From an uncultured Collinsella sp. (GTDB taxonomy: Bacteria; Actinomycetota; Coriobacteriia; Coriobacteriales; Coriobacteriaceae), in assembly GCA_947507155.1 (NCBI GenBank), contig CANNOC010000002.1, forward strand, positions 62,001 to 126,000: DNA of 64,000 nt, in the 5' to 3' direction. Below are positions 55,626 through 63,293 of this stretch, one piece after another. Under the pieces are notes generated by a model. That model had not been told where the DNA came from. It ran no database searches and was given only the letters and a program-made list of their open reading frames with translations. Every line of letters begins with the position of its first letter. Within the stretch, counting starts at the first letter, position 1. Both the position numbers and the translations under genes were made by a program.

Positions 55626-56624
55626 CTACGCGGCCGAACACGAAACGCCAATGGCTTCCCAGCTGGTCGGCTTCGAATCACCCTTCCGGTAAAAGGTGAT
55701 GATTTCCGAGCCAGGAGATGCATCGTATGTGATCGAGTTGCCGCTGACGGCTGCTTGCCCATTACCGTTCTTGTGGTTCGCCTCAAAGAACGGATCGAGC
55801 TCGACCCCGCTTCCCCACGTGAGCTTTACCTTAGTCGTAGCGCCCGTAACGGTCACACGATAGTTGTAGGCGTCGAAGTCGCCGACATTCGTATCATCCT
55901 TGTTCTTGTCGACCCACTCGCCCGAAACGCCCGAAGCCGTCACCTCTGCACGTTCGGAAGGCGCAATCTTGGCGGCGAGCCATTTAAGGTTGGTGCCGGG
56001 GCTATTGGAGCCGACCTTGGCTTTAACGGTGAAGGATGCTTTGTTGAGGTCCGCCTTGGAAAACGTAACCTTATAGGTATACATAGTTGCCTTGTTGGCA
56101 GGGAAGGAAAGGTCGACCGTGCCGCCCGCCGTCAGCGTGGGCTTACCGTTAACACTCCAAGTGCCCGTCGTTCCCGTCGCCTCCACGCTCAGCGTCGCGT
56201 TAACGTCCTTGTCGTTGACCTTGTTCTTGTCGCCCAGCAGATGGTTGTAAATGCGAAAGGTAAAGAAGCAGTTTTCCCCACTCGTGTCGGCGATGACACT
56301 TCGGACGGCAATACCCTCGTCATTCAGCGTCTCATTCGTGTAACCCGTGAGCATGTCCGAAGCAAACAGCGCCTGCGACGTGCCCGAGACAGCGACCGAC
56401 TTAAGAAAGTCACCCGCCAAAAAGGCCGTGTAGGTAAGGTAGGTACCCGCCACAATCGCGACGGCGCATAGCAGCACCGCAACCGTCCATAGGCGCTTGC
56501 GCACTTTAGAAGTAGGGGTCGCCGACTCCGTGCAGCAAGGCTCTGTCTTAGAATTATCTACCTGCGCAAAGTGCTTACCAACAGGCCTCGCGATTTCATT
56601 TTGCTCGTTCTTGTCTTTTCGCAT
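55626..56624 (-). CDS. Single-pass exported protein of the surface operon (third gene)
   Basis: A 332-residue protein not recognised as a known family. A cytosolic leader with a CC pair (residues 1-45) is followed by one membrane helix (about 46-68, LWTVAVLLCAVAIVAGTYLT) and an extracellular Ser/Thr/Asn-rich beta domain (about 75-332). That domain has strands like VTGATTKVKLTWGSG and EIITFYRKGDSKP. It lacks catalytic motifs, LPxTG and a lipobox. A good Shine-Dalgarno (GGAGGGGAGGGG) precedes it. It lies 24 bp after the second gene and 75 bp before the giant gene, so all four are likely cotranscribed. Confidence 0.8.
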   Translation of the reverse strand: MRKDKNEQNEIARPVGKHFAQVDNSKTEPCCTESATPTSKVRKRLWTVAVLLCAVAIVAGTYLTYTAFLAGDFLKSVAVSGTSQALFASDMLTGYTNETLNDEGIAVRSVIADTSGENCFFTFRIYNHLLGDKNKVNDKDVNATLSVEATGTTGTWSVNGKPTLTAGGTVDLSFPANKATMYTYKVTFSKADLNKASFTVKAKVGSNSPGTNLKWLAAKIAPSERAEVTASGVSGEWVDKNKDDTNVGDFDAYNYRVTVTGATTKVKLTWGSGVELDPFFEANHKNGNGQAAVSGNSITYDASPGSEIITFYRKGDSKPTSWEAIGVSCSAA

Positions 56625-56648
56625 CTGGCGCCCCTCCCCTCCTACTTA

Positions 56649-57449
56649 TTAGTTGCCGCTCGTGACGCGAGCGATTAGATAAACCATGTCGGTCTCTTTG
56701 ACGTTGGAGACCGTCTTTCCGCTTACGGTCACAACGCCCGGATTCCACGTACATTCGATGATGAAGTTCGTGGCGGCGTTGGCTGTTTTGCCATTCCAGC
56801 CATCGAGCCCACTCCCTGCGAACTTGTGGTACCGATACAGCGGACGGGCGTTTTTCTGGACATTCACGTACGAGCCGTACGTCGGGTCGTTTGCCTCAAG
56901 CTCTTTAGCCAACGCACTTGTCCCGTCCGCGGAGTTGATAAAAGCAAGCTCAATCGGGGTGCTGCTCTTCTTGCTCCATGAGTAGGTGCGGTTGAGCCCG
57001 TCGAGGCCGACCACGGTGCCGTTTTTATCGTTCGGATTATTGACCGTCACGTGATACACGTTGATTGTCAGCCCCGTGATATTCGTGGTATTTGCCACCT
57101 GCAGCTCAAACGCTTGACCGCCGGCAGCGGGATCGCCATTGTCGCTCCGCACGCAAAACGCGCGACGAATGGTCACGGTGCCGTCTATGTTTTTAACATC
57201 GCCCCGTGACTCATCATACGAAATCTCGATGGGCTCGATGCTCGTCTGGTTGGGACCCATGATCTTAAGCTGCGCGGGCGTTTGGATCTTGCCCACCGTA
57301 GACAGACTTTTGCTGCCCACAAACCACGAGAGCGACAAGCCGATGATAAGAGCGATTGCCGCCAGCAATATCAGGACCGCAAGGGCCTGTGCGCGGCGGT
57401 TTTCTATCCAATTGCGGGCATCGCCGAGGCGCGTTTGCATGGTGCTCAT
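56649..57449 (-). CDS. Single-pass exported protein of the surface operon (second gene)
   Basis: A 266-residue protein of unknown family. A membrane helix spans about 22-43 (ALAVLILLAAIALIIGLSLS) and leads into WFVGSKSLSTVG, then an extracellular beta-rich domain. The helix-then-short-hydrophobic/aromatic start (LSWFVGSK) resembles the mature starts of TasA/CalY-type fibre proteins, but no SipW peptidase is encoded nearby. Strand-like segments such as QAFELQVANTTNITGLTINV are common in such subunits. Its ATG overlaps the TGA of the first gene by four bases. Confidence 0.78.
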   Translation of the reverse strand: MSTMQTRLGDARNWIENRRAQALAVLILLAAIALIIGLSLSWFVGSKSLSTVGKIQTPAQLKIMGPNQTSIEPIEISYDESRGDVKNIDGTVTIRRAFCVRSDNGDPAAGGQAFELQVANTTNITGLTINVYHVTVNNPNDKNGTVVGLDGLNRTYSWSKKSSTPIELAFINSADGTSALAKELEANDPTYGSYVNVQKNARPLYRYHKFAGSGLDGWNGKTANAATNFIIECTWNPGVVTVSGKTVSNVKETDMVYLIARVTSGN

Positions 57450-58483
57450 GAGCTCACGCCCTCCTGAGCGCTAATTCTAAGTTGGATGTATTTGACCTTA
57501 TTGCCGATCTGCTCGTCGGCATTGTTGTACAGCGCCGAGCAGATGGCGGTGTCGCTGAAGGACATGCTAGACGAAACCTCGGGGGCGTTGGCAGCACTCG
57601 TGCCGTTTGCCGCGCCATAGAAGTAGTTCGCTTTATGCTCGTTCATGTCCGCCTGCAAAGCGCCGTAGTCAGACTTTGCGTCGCCCGCCGCCGCAAACAG
57701 GTTCTTGTAGTAATTCGTGTTGCCCGTAAGGACGAAGTTTTGGAAGTACTCCGGCCACACCCAGTACAGGCTGATGGTGACGGGTTTGTTCGTTGGCTTG
57801 TTCACATCGCCGTTTTCGCAAAATTCGCACTTGCGAATCTCGATCTTGCTATCAACCACGCGGCCCGAGTAATACCCGTTCTGGTCGCAGCTCGTAAAGA
57901 ACAGCAAGTGGCCTTTGATCAAGCCAAGGAGCGCCTCCGCCTCGGGCGCCAGCGTTCCCCCGTCCCCAACAACGCCAACAGTGTTCGTGACCTTAAGCAA
58001 GCGCGACAGACTGATCGTGACCCCGTCCAGGTCACTCACCAGCGGCTTCACCGTAAATGTAATCTTGCCGCGAGCACCCGGGTACAGAGAGCCCGCGGTC
58101 TCGTTGTTGAGGTTGGAGCCGAGCGTTACCGTCATGGCGTCGGTCGTATCCAGGCCATCGATGGCATACTTTTCCTCGGGCGTGCGCTCGGAGCGCTCGT
58201 AATAGCCCACGTGCGCGCCGGACTCACCCTCGCCCGCGGCGGTCAGCGTGTACCGATCCGCCTTCGCCCCGATCGTGCCCCCCGTGGCGCTCACTCGGTT
58301 ATTCGCAGCAAACCAGGCCAGGCATGCAAAGATGGCAACGATGGCGGCCAGCACAAACAGACCGCTCACCAGGAAATCCTTCCAGAAATCCTTGAGGGTC
58401 CGCACGTGCTCGTCGGCAGCTTGACGGTACTCGGCCGCCGTCTTGTGCTGCTGGGGCTCGCTATGTCGGTCCATGCCACTCAT
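57446..58483 (-). CDS. Single-pass exported protein of the surface operon (first gene)
   Basis: A 345-residue protein of unknown family. After a 37-residue charged cytosolic N-terminus, a helix (about 38-60, FLVSGLFVLAAIVAIFACLA) runs into WFAANNRVSATGG, again TasA/CalY-like. The extracellular part (about 65-345) is beta-rich and includes two close cysteines (CEFC) and an aromatic WPEYFQNF segment. It heads the operon (ATGA overlap with the next gene). The ribosome site is weak; ATG 58474 is an alternative start. Probably a minor surface subunit or anchor. Confidence 0.78.
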   Translation of the reverse strand: MSGMDRHSEPQQHKTAAEYRQAADEHVRTLKDFWKDFLVSGLFVLAAIVAIFACLAWFAANNRVSATGGTIGAKADRYTLTAAGEGESGAHVGYYERSERTPEEKYAIDGLDTTDAMTVTLGSNLNNETAGSLYPGARGKITFTVKPLVSDLDGVTISLSRLLKVTNTVGVVGDGGTLAPEAEALLGLIKGHLLFFTSCDQNGYYSGRVVDSKIEIRKCEFCENGDVNKPTNKPVTISLYWVWPEYFQNFVLTGNTNYYKNLFAAAGDAKSDYGALQADMNEHKANYFYGAANGTSAANAPEVSSSMSFSDTAICSALYNNADEQIGNKVKYIQLRISAQEGVSS

Positions 58484-58760
58484 CGCTTACATTTGCCCTG
58501 CTTGCGGGCGTGCCATCCTTTTCGCTCGGTCGCGTTTATCCATTGTTCGCAGGTAGAGAATTCAGGCAGAATACAACACCGTACGATAAGGTAAAAGAAT
58601 AGCATTGACCTGCGGTTTGCTCCACAACGCAAGCCTTAATGATGTCTTAAAGATTACGAATAGCAGCTTCTTCCATATGCCAAGGACATGGTGCAAACAA
58701 ACCTGACCCCCTTTGCACCAATCCGCAGCACCGGGCAGCGGACACACGGCGTGCCGCCCC
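58484..58760. other. Region upstream of the surface operon
   Basis: A 277-bp gap without a gene between the surface operon (start 58483) and the end of the DUF4143 ATPase gene. It must hold the operon promoter. No palindromic operator or terminator is evident by eye. Confidence 0.4.
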
Positions 58761-60065
58761 TTAACACCCCAACGCGCGCACGGGTATCACGTAGATACCG
58801 TCCTCGACCTCGCGGGCGTACTCACCCACCCCCACAATCACGGCCATAAACTCCGGTTCGCGTGTGCGTGAACGAGGATTTCCACAGACCTTCTTGCGAA
58901 CGCGCTTGAGGCTCTCGACGCCGGCGCTCGTTTTATCTTCACTCACCTTAATCTCAAAGGCGGCCCACCGTCCGTCGGCTAGCTGCACGATAGCATCGCA
59001 CTCAAGGCCCGAATCGTCGCGATAATAGCGCACGGGCGTGCTATCCAGCAGGTCGAGCGAACGTGCGTAGACCGAAAGGTCGCGTATGACCAAATTCTCA
59101 AACACCAGACCAAATCTCTGCCAGTCGGCAAGCAGCGCCTGCGAGGACATACCTAGCAAGGCGCAAGCAAGGCTCGGATCTGCCAGATAGCGCTTGGGCT
59201 TGACGGTAAAGCGCCGTTTGTCGCGCGCGGCGGGAACCCAACCGGGGACCTCCTCGAGAATAAACATGCCTTTGAGGGCATCCAGGTACCTGCGCACCTT
59301 GGTCTCATCGGCAAACGCTGCGGGTTCCTCCTCGGCACCGAACATATCCATAAGAATCGTTTTATACGTGGTTGCCTGTCCCAGATTGCGCGCGATCGAT
59401 GCGGAGACTCGACGAGCAATATCGGGGTCGAGACCGACCGCCGGGAAGCTGCTCGAAAACGTGGTGTTGAGATATTCACGGGCGATGAGCTGGGCGTCAG
59501 CCGAAACCATATCGATCGCCTCGGGCCAGCCGCCGCGGCAAGCGGCTTCGACAAGCCCCGGTGTATCGCCATCGCACCGGCAGGGCTCAAAACGATGCTC
59601 AAACAAGCCCGCCAGGCTCACCTTGCCGTTGGACTCACCTGTCTCGGCAAGCGTCATAGGGTGCATGCGGACGCGGCCGATGCGGCCAGCTCCACTATGC
59701 GCGGGCGCCTCCGCCTTTGAGCCAAACGCGGGCGTGGCGGAACCCGTGAGGATATAGGCGCCGCGCGTACCCCGGGTGCGGTCAACCTCGTGTCTAACGT
59801 AGTCCCAAATCTGGGGAACGCGCTGCCACTCATCGATAATATGCGGACGGTCTCCCAGCAACATCATCGCTGGGTCGGCACGCGCGAGGTCGAGATTCTC
59901 GTCGACATACGAGGCGGACGCCCCGTGCTCGAGCGCGGCCCACGTCTTGCCGCACCACTTGGTGCCCGCAATCTCGACCGCGCCAAAGACACGAAGGTAG
60001 CGCTCGATTTGCGCATCCACGATACGTGGGATGTATCCGTCCCGATGTAGCCTCTCGCCCGCCAT
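58761..60065 (-). CDS. AAA_14/DUF4143 ATPase
   Basis: A 434-residue ATPase of the family annotated AAA_14 plus DUF4143. The Walker A variant is GTKWCGKT near residue 35, with Walker B HIIDEWQRVP near 75 and the sensor-like YILTGSA near 105. The DUF4143 region (about 225-400) ends with the RYYRDDSGLECDAIV and AFEIKVSED stretch, reminiscent of a nuclease-like fold core. These ATPases are widespread and frequently autoregulated, but their biological role is not known. The start at 60065 (MAGERLHRDG) is accepted. Four regular 12-bp repeats lie upstream. Confidence 0.9.
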   Translation of the reverse strand: MAGERLHRDGYIPRIVDAQIERYLRVFGAVEIAGTKWCGKTWAALEHGASASYVDENLDLARADPAMMLLGDRPHIIDEWQRVPQIWDYVRHEVDRTRGTRGAYILTGSATPAFGSKAEAPAHSGAGRIGRVRMHPMTLAETGESNGKVSLAGLFEHRFEPCRCDGDTPGLVEAACRGGWPEAIDMVSADAQLIAREYLNTTFSSSFPAVGLDPDIARRVSASIARNLGQATTYKTILMDMFGAEEEPAAFADETKVRRYLDALKGMFILEEVPGWVPAARDKRRFTVKPKRYLADPSLACALLGMSSQALLADWQRFGLVFENLVIRDLSVYARSLDLLDSTPVRYYRDDSGLECDAIVQLADGRWAAFEIKVSEDKTSAGVESLKRVRKKVCGNPRSRTREPEFMAVIVGVGEYAREVEDGIYVIPVRALGC

Positions 60066-60124
60066 GAGCCACCCCCGCAGATTTCCAGTTCCTGCTTTCT
60101 GATTCTTCTATTCCACTGTAGCAA

Positions 60125-60205
60125 ATTCGGATTTTCGGGTGGTTGCGATTCGGATTTTCGTGTTCATATAATTCGGATTTTCTTGTGTATGAGATTCGGA
60201 TTTTC
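60125..60205. repeat. Four 12-bp direct repeats at an exact 23-bp period
   Basis: ATTCGGATTTTC occurs at 60125-60136, 60148-60159, 60171-60182 and 60194-60205, separated by unrelated 11-bp spacers. A 23-bp period is about two helical turns, so bound proteins would sit on one face of the DNA. The block lies 60-140 bp upstream of the DUF4143 ATPase start, consistent with an operator array. Confidence 0.9.
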
Positions 60206-60236
60206 TGAACCCGCTGGTCAGGGGCACCTCTTATCG

Positions 60237-60274
60237 ACAAAAAGGCAGGGAGCACCGATACGGCACTCCCCGCC
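60237..60274 (-). terminator. Terminator of the flavin oxidoreductase gene
   Basis: On the minus strand a 13-bp imperfect stem (GGCGGGGAGTGCC with GGTGCTCCCTGCC) is followed by TTTTTG, 27 bp past the stop. Confidence 0.85.
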
Positions 60275-60300
60275 CACTCAATACGCGATAGCTTTCTCGA

Positions 60301-62331
60301 CTACAGCTCGTTGGCCGCGTGATATGCCGTGCGGATGGCGCTGGCAATGTCGGCGGTTCGCTCGCCCGAGCAGTCGCCCACGCAGGTCACGGGCACCGTC
60401 ACGCCGTCCAGGTCAAACGCGTTGGCCTTGGAACCCACGGCCATCACCACGTAATCGCAGGCGATCTTCACCGGCTCCTCGGCGCCGTCCTCGGCAGTGC
60501 GCACGGCCTCCACGCCCTCGTCGGTAATGGCGGTCAGGCGGGTCTTCACGTGCTGCTCCACGTTATGCTCGGCAAAGTCGCTCATAATCAGCGGCAGAAT
60601 GGTCTCGGACTCGCCCGCGGCAATCTTATCGAGCATCTCCACGATCGCTACCTCGCAGCCATGCTGCAGCAGGTACTCGGCAGTCTCGGTGCCCACCAGG
60701 CCACCGCCAATAACGGCGACGCGGCCCGTAAGCTCCACCTTGCCGGCCAGCACGTCCCAGCTCGAGACGACCTTGTCCGAATCGGCACCCGGAACGGGAA
60801 TGACCACGTCGTGCGCGCCCACGGCCACAATCGCGGCGTCGGCGGCGTTGAGGTCCTCGGCGGTAGCGGCATGGTTGAGCTCGACCTTCACGCCCAGGCC
60901 AGGCAGAATCTTCTCGTAGTACTCGACCGAGCGCATGATCTCGTCCTTGCGCGGAGGCGCGGCCGCCAGCACAATCTGGCCGCCCAGATGATCGCTCGCC
61001 TCGTAGACGGTCACGTCGTAGCCGCGCTTGGCCGCCACGCGCGCGGCCTCCAGGCCGGCAATACCGCCGCCCACCACGGCGATCTTCTTGTCGCCCTCGC
61101 CCGGCTTGATGGCGATGGTCGCCTCGTCGCCGTTCTCGGCATTGAGCACGCACGAGATGTACTTGCGGTTTTGAATCGCGTCGACACAGCCCTTATTGCA
61201 GTTGAGGCACTCGCGAATGGGCTCGCCCGTGGCGGCCTTCAGCGCAATGTCGGGGTCGCACATGAGCGAGCGGCCATAGGCGACGATGTCGGCAGAGCCA
61301 TCCTCCAGGATCTTCTCGCCGGCCTCGACCGAGACCACGCGGCCGACGGTTGCCACCGGCACGGAGACCAGGGCCTTGACGCGCTCGGCCACGGGCAGCG
61401 TCCAGTTGTAGGGCATGGCGCCCATGGGCGGAATGGTGTCGCCCATGTTGCCGGTGTGATTTGCCTGTGCAACCTGGATCATGTCGATGCCCGCGCTCTC
61501 GAGCAGCTTGGCAAACTCGCAGGCCTCGTCGGGCTGCAGGCCGCCCTTACCGCGCGGCGTGCCGTCGGGGTTCTCCATGATCACGGGGAGCTTGTACTCC
61601 ACCATCAGCTGCGGCGCGGCTTCCTTAATGGCAGCGACGACCTCGAGCGCATAGCGAACGCGGTTCTCGAACGAGCCACCGTACTCGTCGGTGCGCTTGT
61701 TGAGGATGGCCGAGCACAGCGAACCCACCAGGCGGTCGCCGTGGACCTCGATGGCGTCGATTCCGGCCTGCTGCGCGCGAGCGGCCGAGGCAGCGATAGC
61801 CTCCTTGATCTGGGTGAGCTGCTCTACGCTCGCCTCGTTCACGAAGTGCTGCATATCGTGGTGCAGCTTGGCATAGGCCTGTTTGCGGATCTCGTTGGAC
61901 TCGGCCATCTTGGCGGCAAAGGTCTCCTCGTCACCGGCGGCCTTGGCTTCCTGCGCGGCCTTGGCGGCGGCCATGGATCCCATGACCATGCGGCCGACGC
62001 CGGGCACGTCGTACTCGGGGTGGAACAGCTGCAGCGCGACCTTGGCACCGTGCTTGTGGACGGCGTCGGCCAGCGCCTTAAACGTGGGGATCTGGGCGTC
62101 GGTCGCCAGCTTGGGCGTGGGGCTTGCGGTCATAACGGGAGCGACGTCGCCGATGACGATGTAGCTCACGCCGCCACGGGCCAGGCGCTCGTAAAAAGCC
62201 AGGCTACGCTCGCCAATGGAACCGTCGCGCTCCTCGTAGCCGGTGGTAAGCGGCGGGAACATAATGCGGTTCTTGAGCTCAAGGGGGCCAACCGTAATGG
62301 GCTGGAGCAGCTTGGATGCAGGTGCGGTCAT
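60301..62331 (-). CDS. NADH:flavin oxidoreductase / 2,4-dienoyl-CoA reductase-type enzyme
   Basis: A 676-residue flavo-iron-sulfur enzyme starting MTAPASKLLQPI at 62331; the ATG at 62337 is too close to GAGAGGA. The N-terminal FMN barrel (about 1-365) has LKNRIMFPPL and the active-site segment GIDAIEVHGD. The cluster motif CLNCNKGC with a later ISC provides four cysteines near 335-360. The C-terminal part (about 385-676) has FAD/NAD motifs (VVGGGIAGLEAARVAA, AVIGGGLVGTETAEYL). This is the FadH/BaiCD/BaiH layout. Substrates include enoates, dienoyl-CoAs and bile-acid intermediates; specificity cannot be called. Confidence 0.9.
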   Translation of the reverse strand: MTAPASKLLQPITVGPLELKNRIMFPPLTTGYEERDGSIGERSLAFYERLARGGVSYIVIGDVAPVMTASPTPKLATDAQIPTFKALADAVHKHGAKVALQLFHPEYDVPGVGRMVMGSMAAAKAAQEAKAAGDEETFAAKMAESNEIRKQAYAKLHHDMQHFVNEASVEQLTQIKEAIAASAARAQQAGIDAIEVHGDRLVGSLCSAILNKRTDEYGGSFENRVRYALEVVAAIKEAAPQLMVEYKLPVIMENPDGTPRGKGGLQPDEACEFAKLLESAGIDMIQVAQANHTGNMGDTIPPMGAMPYNWTLPVAERVKALVSVPVATVGRVVSVEAGEKILEDGSADIVAYGRSLMCDPDIALKAATGEPIRECLNCNKGCVDAIQNRKYISCVLNAENGDEATIAIKPGEGDKKIAVVGGGIAGLEAARVAAKRGYDVTVYEASDHLGGQIVLAAAPPRKDEIMRSVEYYEKILPGLGVKVELNHAATAEDLNAADAAIVAVGAHDVVIPVPGADSDKVVSSWDVLAGKVELTGRVAVIGGGLVGTETAEYLLQHGCEVAIVEMLDKIAAGESETILPLIMSDFAEHNVEQHVKTRLTAITDEGVEAVRTAEDGAEEPVKIACDYVVMAVGSKANAFDLDGVTVPVTCVGDCSGERTADIASAIRTAYHAANEL

Positions 62332-62472
62332 GGACATTCCTCTCTTGTAGGCGCGGCGGCGATGATGCCACGTAGTTGTCTAGAGGATATGACATGAGAG
62401 CACGGCGGCACAACGAAAATCGGCGAATATCAGGTGACGGCAGGTGGATGGGGCGGGACGGCCCGTCGGTTC
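62332..62472. other. Upstream region of the flavin oxidoreductase gene
   Basis: A 141-bp segment separates the start codon from the palindrome array. It presumably carries the promoter. No palindrome other than the array, and no riboswitch, is visible. Confidence 0.35.
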
Positions 62473-62930
62473 GTCTCAATCTGTAACAGTTACTCGGCAA
62501 AAACCGGGTCTTACTGTTACAGATCAAGACAAACGGGAGCGGTCCGTCGGAAAATCTCGATCTGTAACACTTACAGACCAAAAACGACCCTAGATGTTAC
62601 AAATCGAGACGAACAAATTCGGTCCGACCAAACATCTCAATCTGTAACATCTAGGCCCACTTTTGGCCCCTACCTGTTACAGATCGGGACAACGGGAACC
62701 GTCCCAACAAAATGTCTCGATCTGTAACATCCATCGGCCAAAAACGACCCCAGGTGTTACAGATCAAGACAAACCAAACCCGCCTGCTAGAAAATCTCAA
62801 TCTGTAACAACAACTCGGCAAAATCCGTCCCTCGTGTTACAGATTTAGACAAACAAAGATCGTCCTGCCGAAACATCTCGATCTGTAACACCTAGCCGCC
62901 CAAATCGGGTCCAGATGTTACAGATCGAGA
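62473..62930. repeat. Array of six palindromes at an 80-bp period
   Basis: Six units begin near 62474, 62555, 62635, 62714, 62795 and 62876, so the spacing is 79-82 bp. Each has a left arm like CTCAATCTGTAACA and a right arm like TGTTACAGATCAAGAC, with a 20-25-nt centre that is often GGCCAAAAACGACCC-like. The linkers between units are partly conserved around GGTCCG. Centre sequences differ while the arms stay matched. It is not coding. It lies between the flavoenzyme and tRNA-fMet. Confidence 0.9.
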
Positions 62931-62979
62931 TTTTGTTTGGGAAGTTGAGAACTGGGTCGAAAACATTGATCCGCAATAA

Positions 62980-63010
62980 CAAAAAAGCTCGCCGGCTAGG
63001 CCGACGAGCT
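62980..63010 (-). terminator. Terminator of the tRNA-fMet transcript
   Basis: On the minus strand AGCTCGTCGGC and GCCGGCGAGCT form an 11-bp stem with a short loop and are followed by TTTTTTG, 10 bp past the tRNA 3' end. Confidence 0.92.
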
Positions 63011-63019
63011 GCAAGTTCT

Positions 63020-63096
63020 TGGTCGCGGGGGCAGGATTTGAACCTACGACCTCCGGGTTATGAGCCCGGCGAGCTACCAGACTGCTCCACCCCGCA
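63020..63096 (-). tRNA. Initiator tRNA-Met (CAT anticodon), CCA encoded
   Basis: A 77-nt cloverleaf with anticodon CAT inside CTCATAA. The anticodon stem has three consecutive G:C pairs next to the loop (GGG/CCC), the initiator hallmark, and the sequence is close to Escherichia coli tRNA-fMet. The acceptor reads T1...G72 instead of the usual C1 x A72, so the end pair is a U:G wobble. The 3' ACCA is encoded. Confidence 0.95.
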
Positions 63097-63293
63097 ATGT
63101 CTGGGCGCCTCATGTGCGCAAGAAAGAATATTACGCGGGAGTTCGGTAAACGGCAAGGAAAATCTCGTAGAGCATAATTCCTTCATATTTAAACCCCTCA
63201 GCCCATATCACTGTAACCGAATCGCAGCCGAGCGCCGTCGACGGCGCGTATACAATGGTGCGCGTCCTTTTATGCCAACACTGGGAGTAGACA
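63097..63293. other. Divergent region between tRNA-fMet and coaX
   Basis: A 197-bp gap holding the tRNA promoter on the minus strand and the coaX promoter on the plus strand. CGACGGCGCGTATACAATGG (ending near 63260) contains a -10-like TATACAAT for coaX; this is the only assignable signal. Confidence 0.45.

Noticed and set aside
60125-60205. CRISPR-like short array
   Set aside because: A 12-bp repeat with 11-bp spacers is far below CRISPR dimensions; an operator or iteron-like array is the better reading.
62473-62930. CRISPR array
   Set aside because: Six units of 80 bp in which both ends and the linkers are similar, arms complementary to each other, and variable centres of only 20-25 nt inside the palindrome. 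No cas genes are nearby.
63020-63096. Elongator tRNA-Met or tRNA-Ile2
   Set aside because: Three G:C pairs in the anticodon stem and close overall match to tRNA-fMet identify the initiator.
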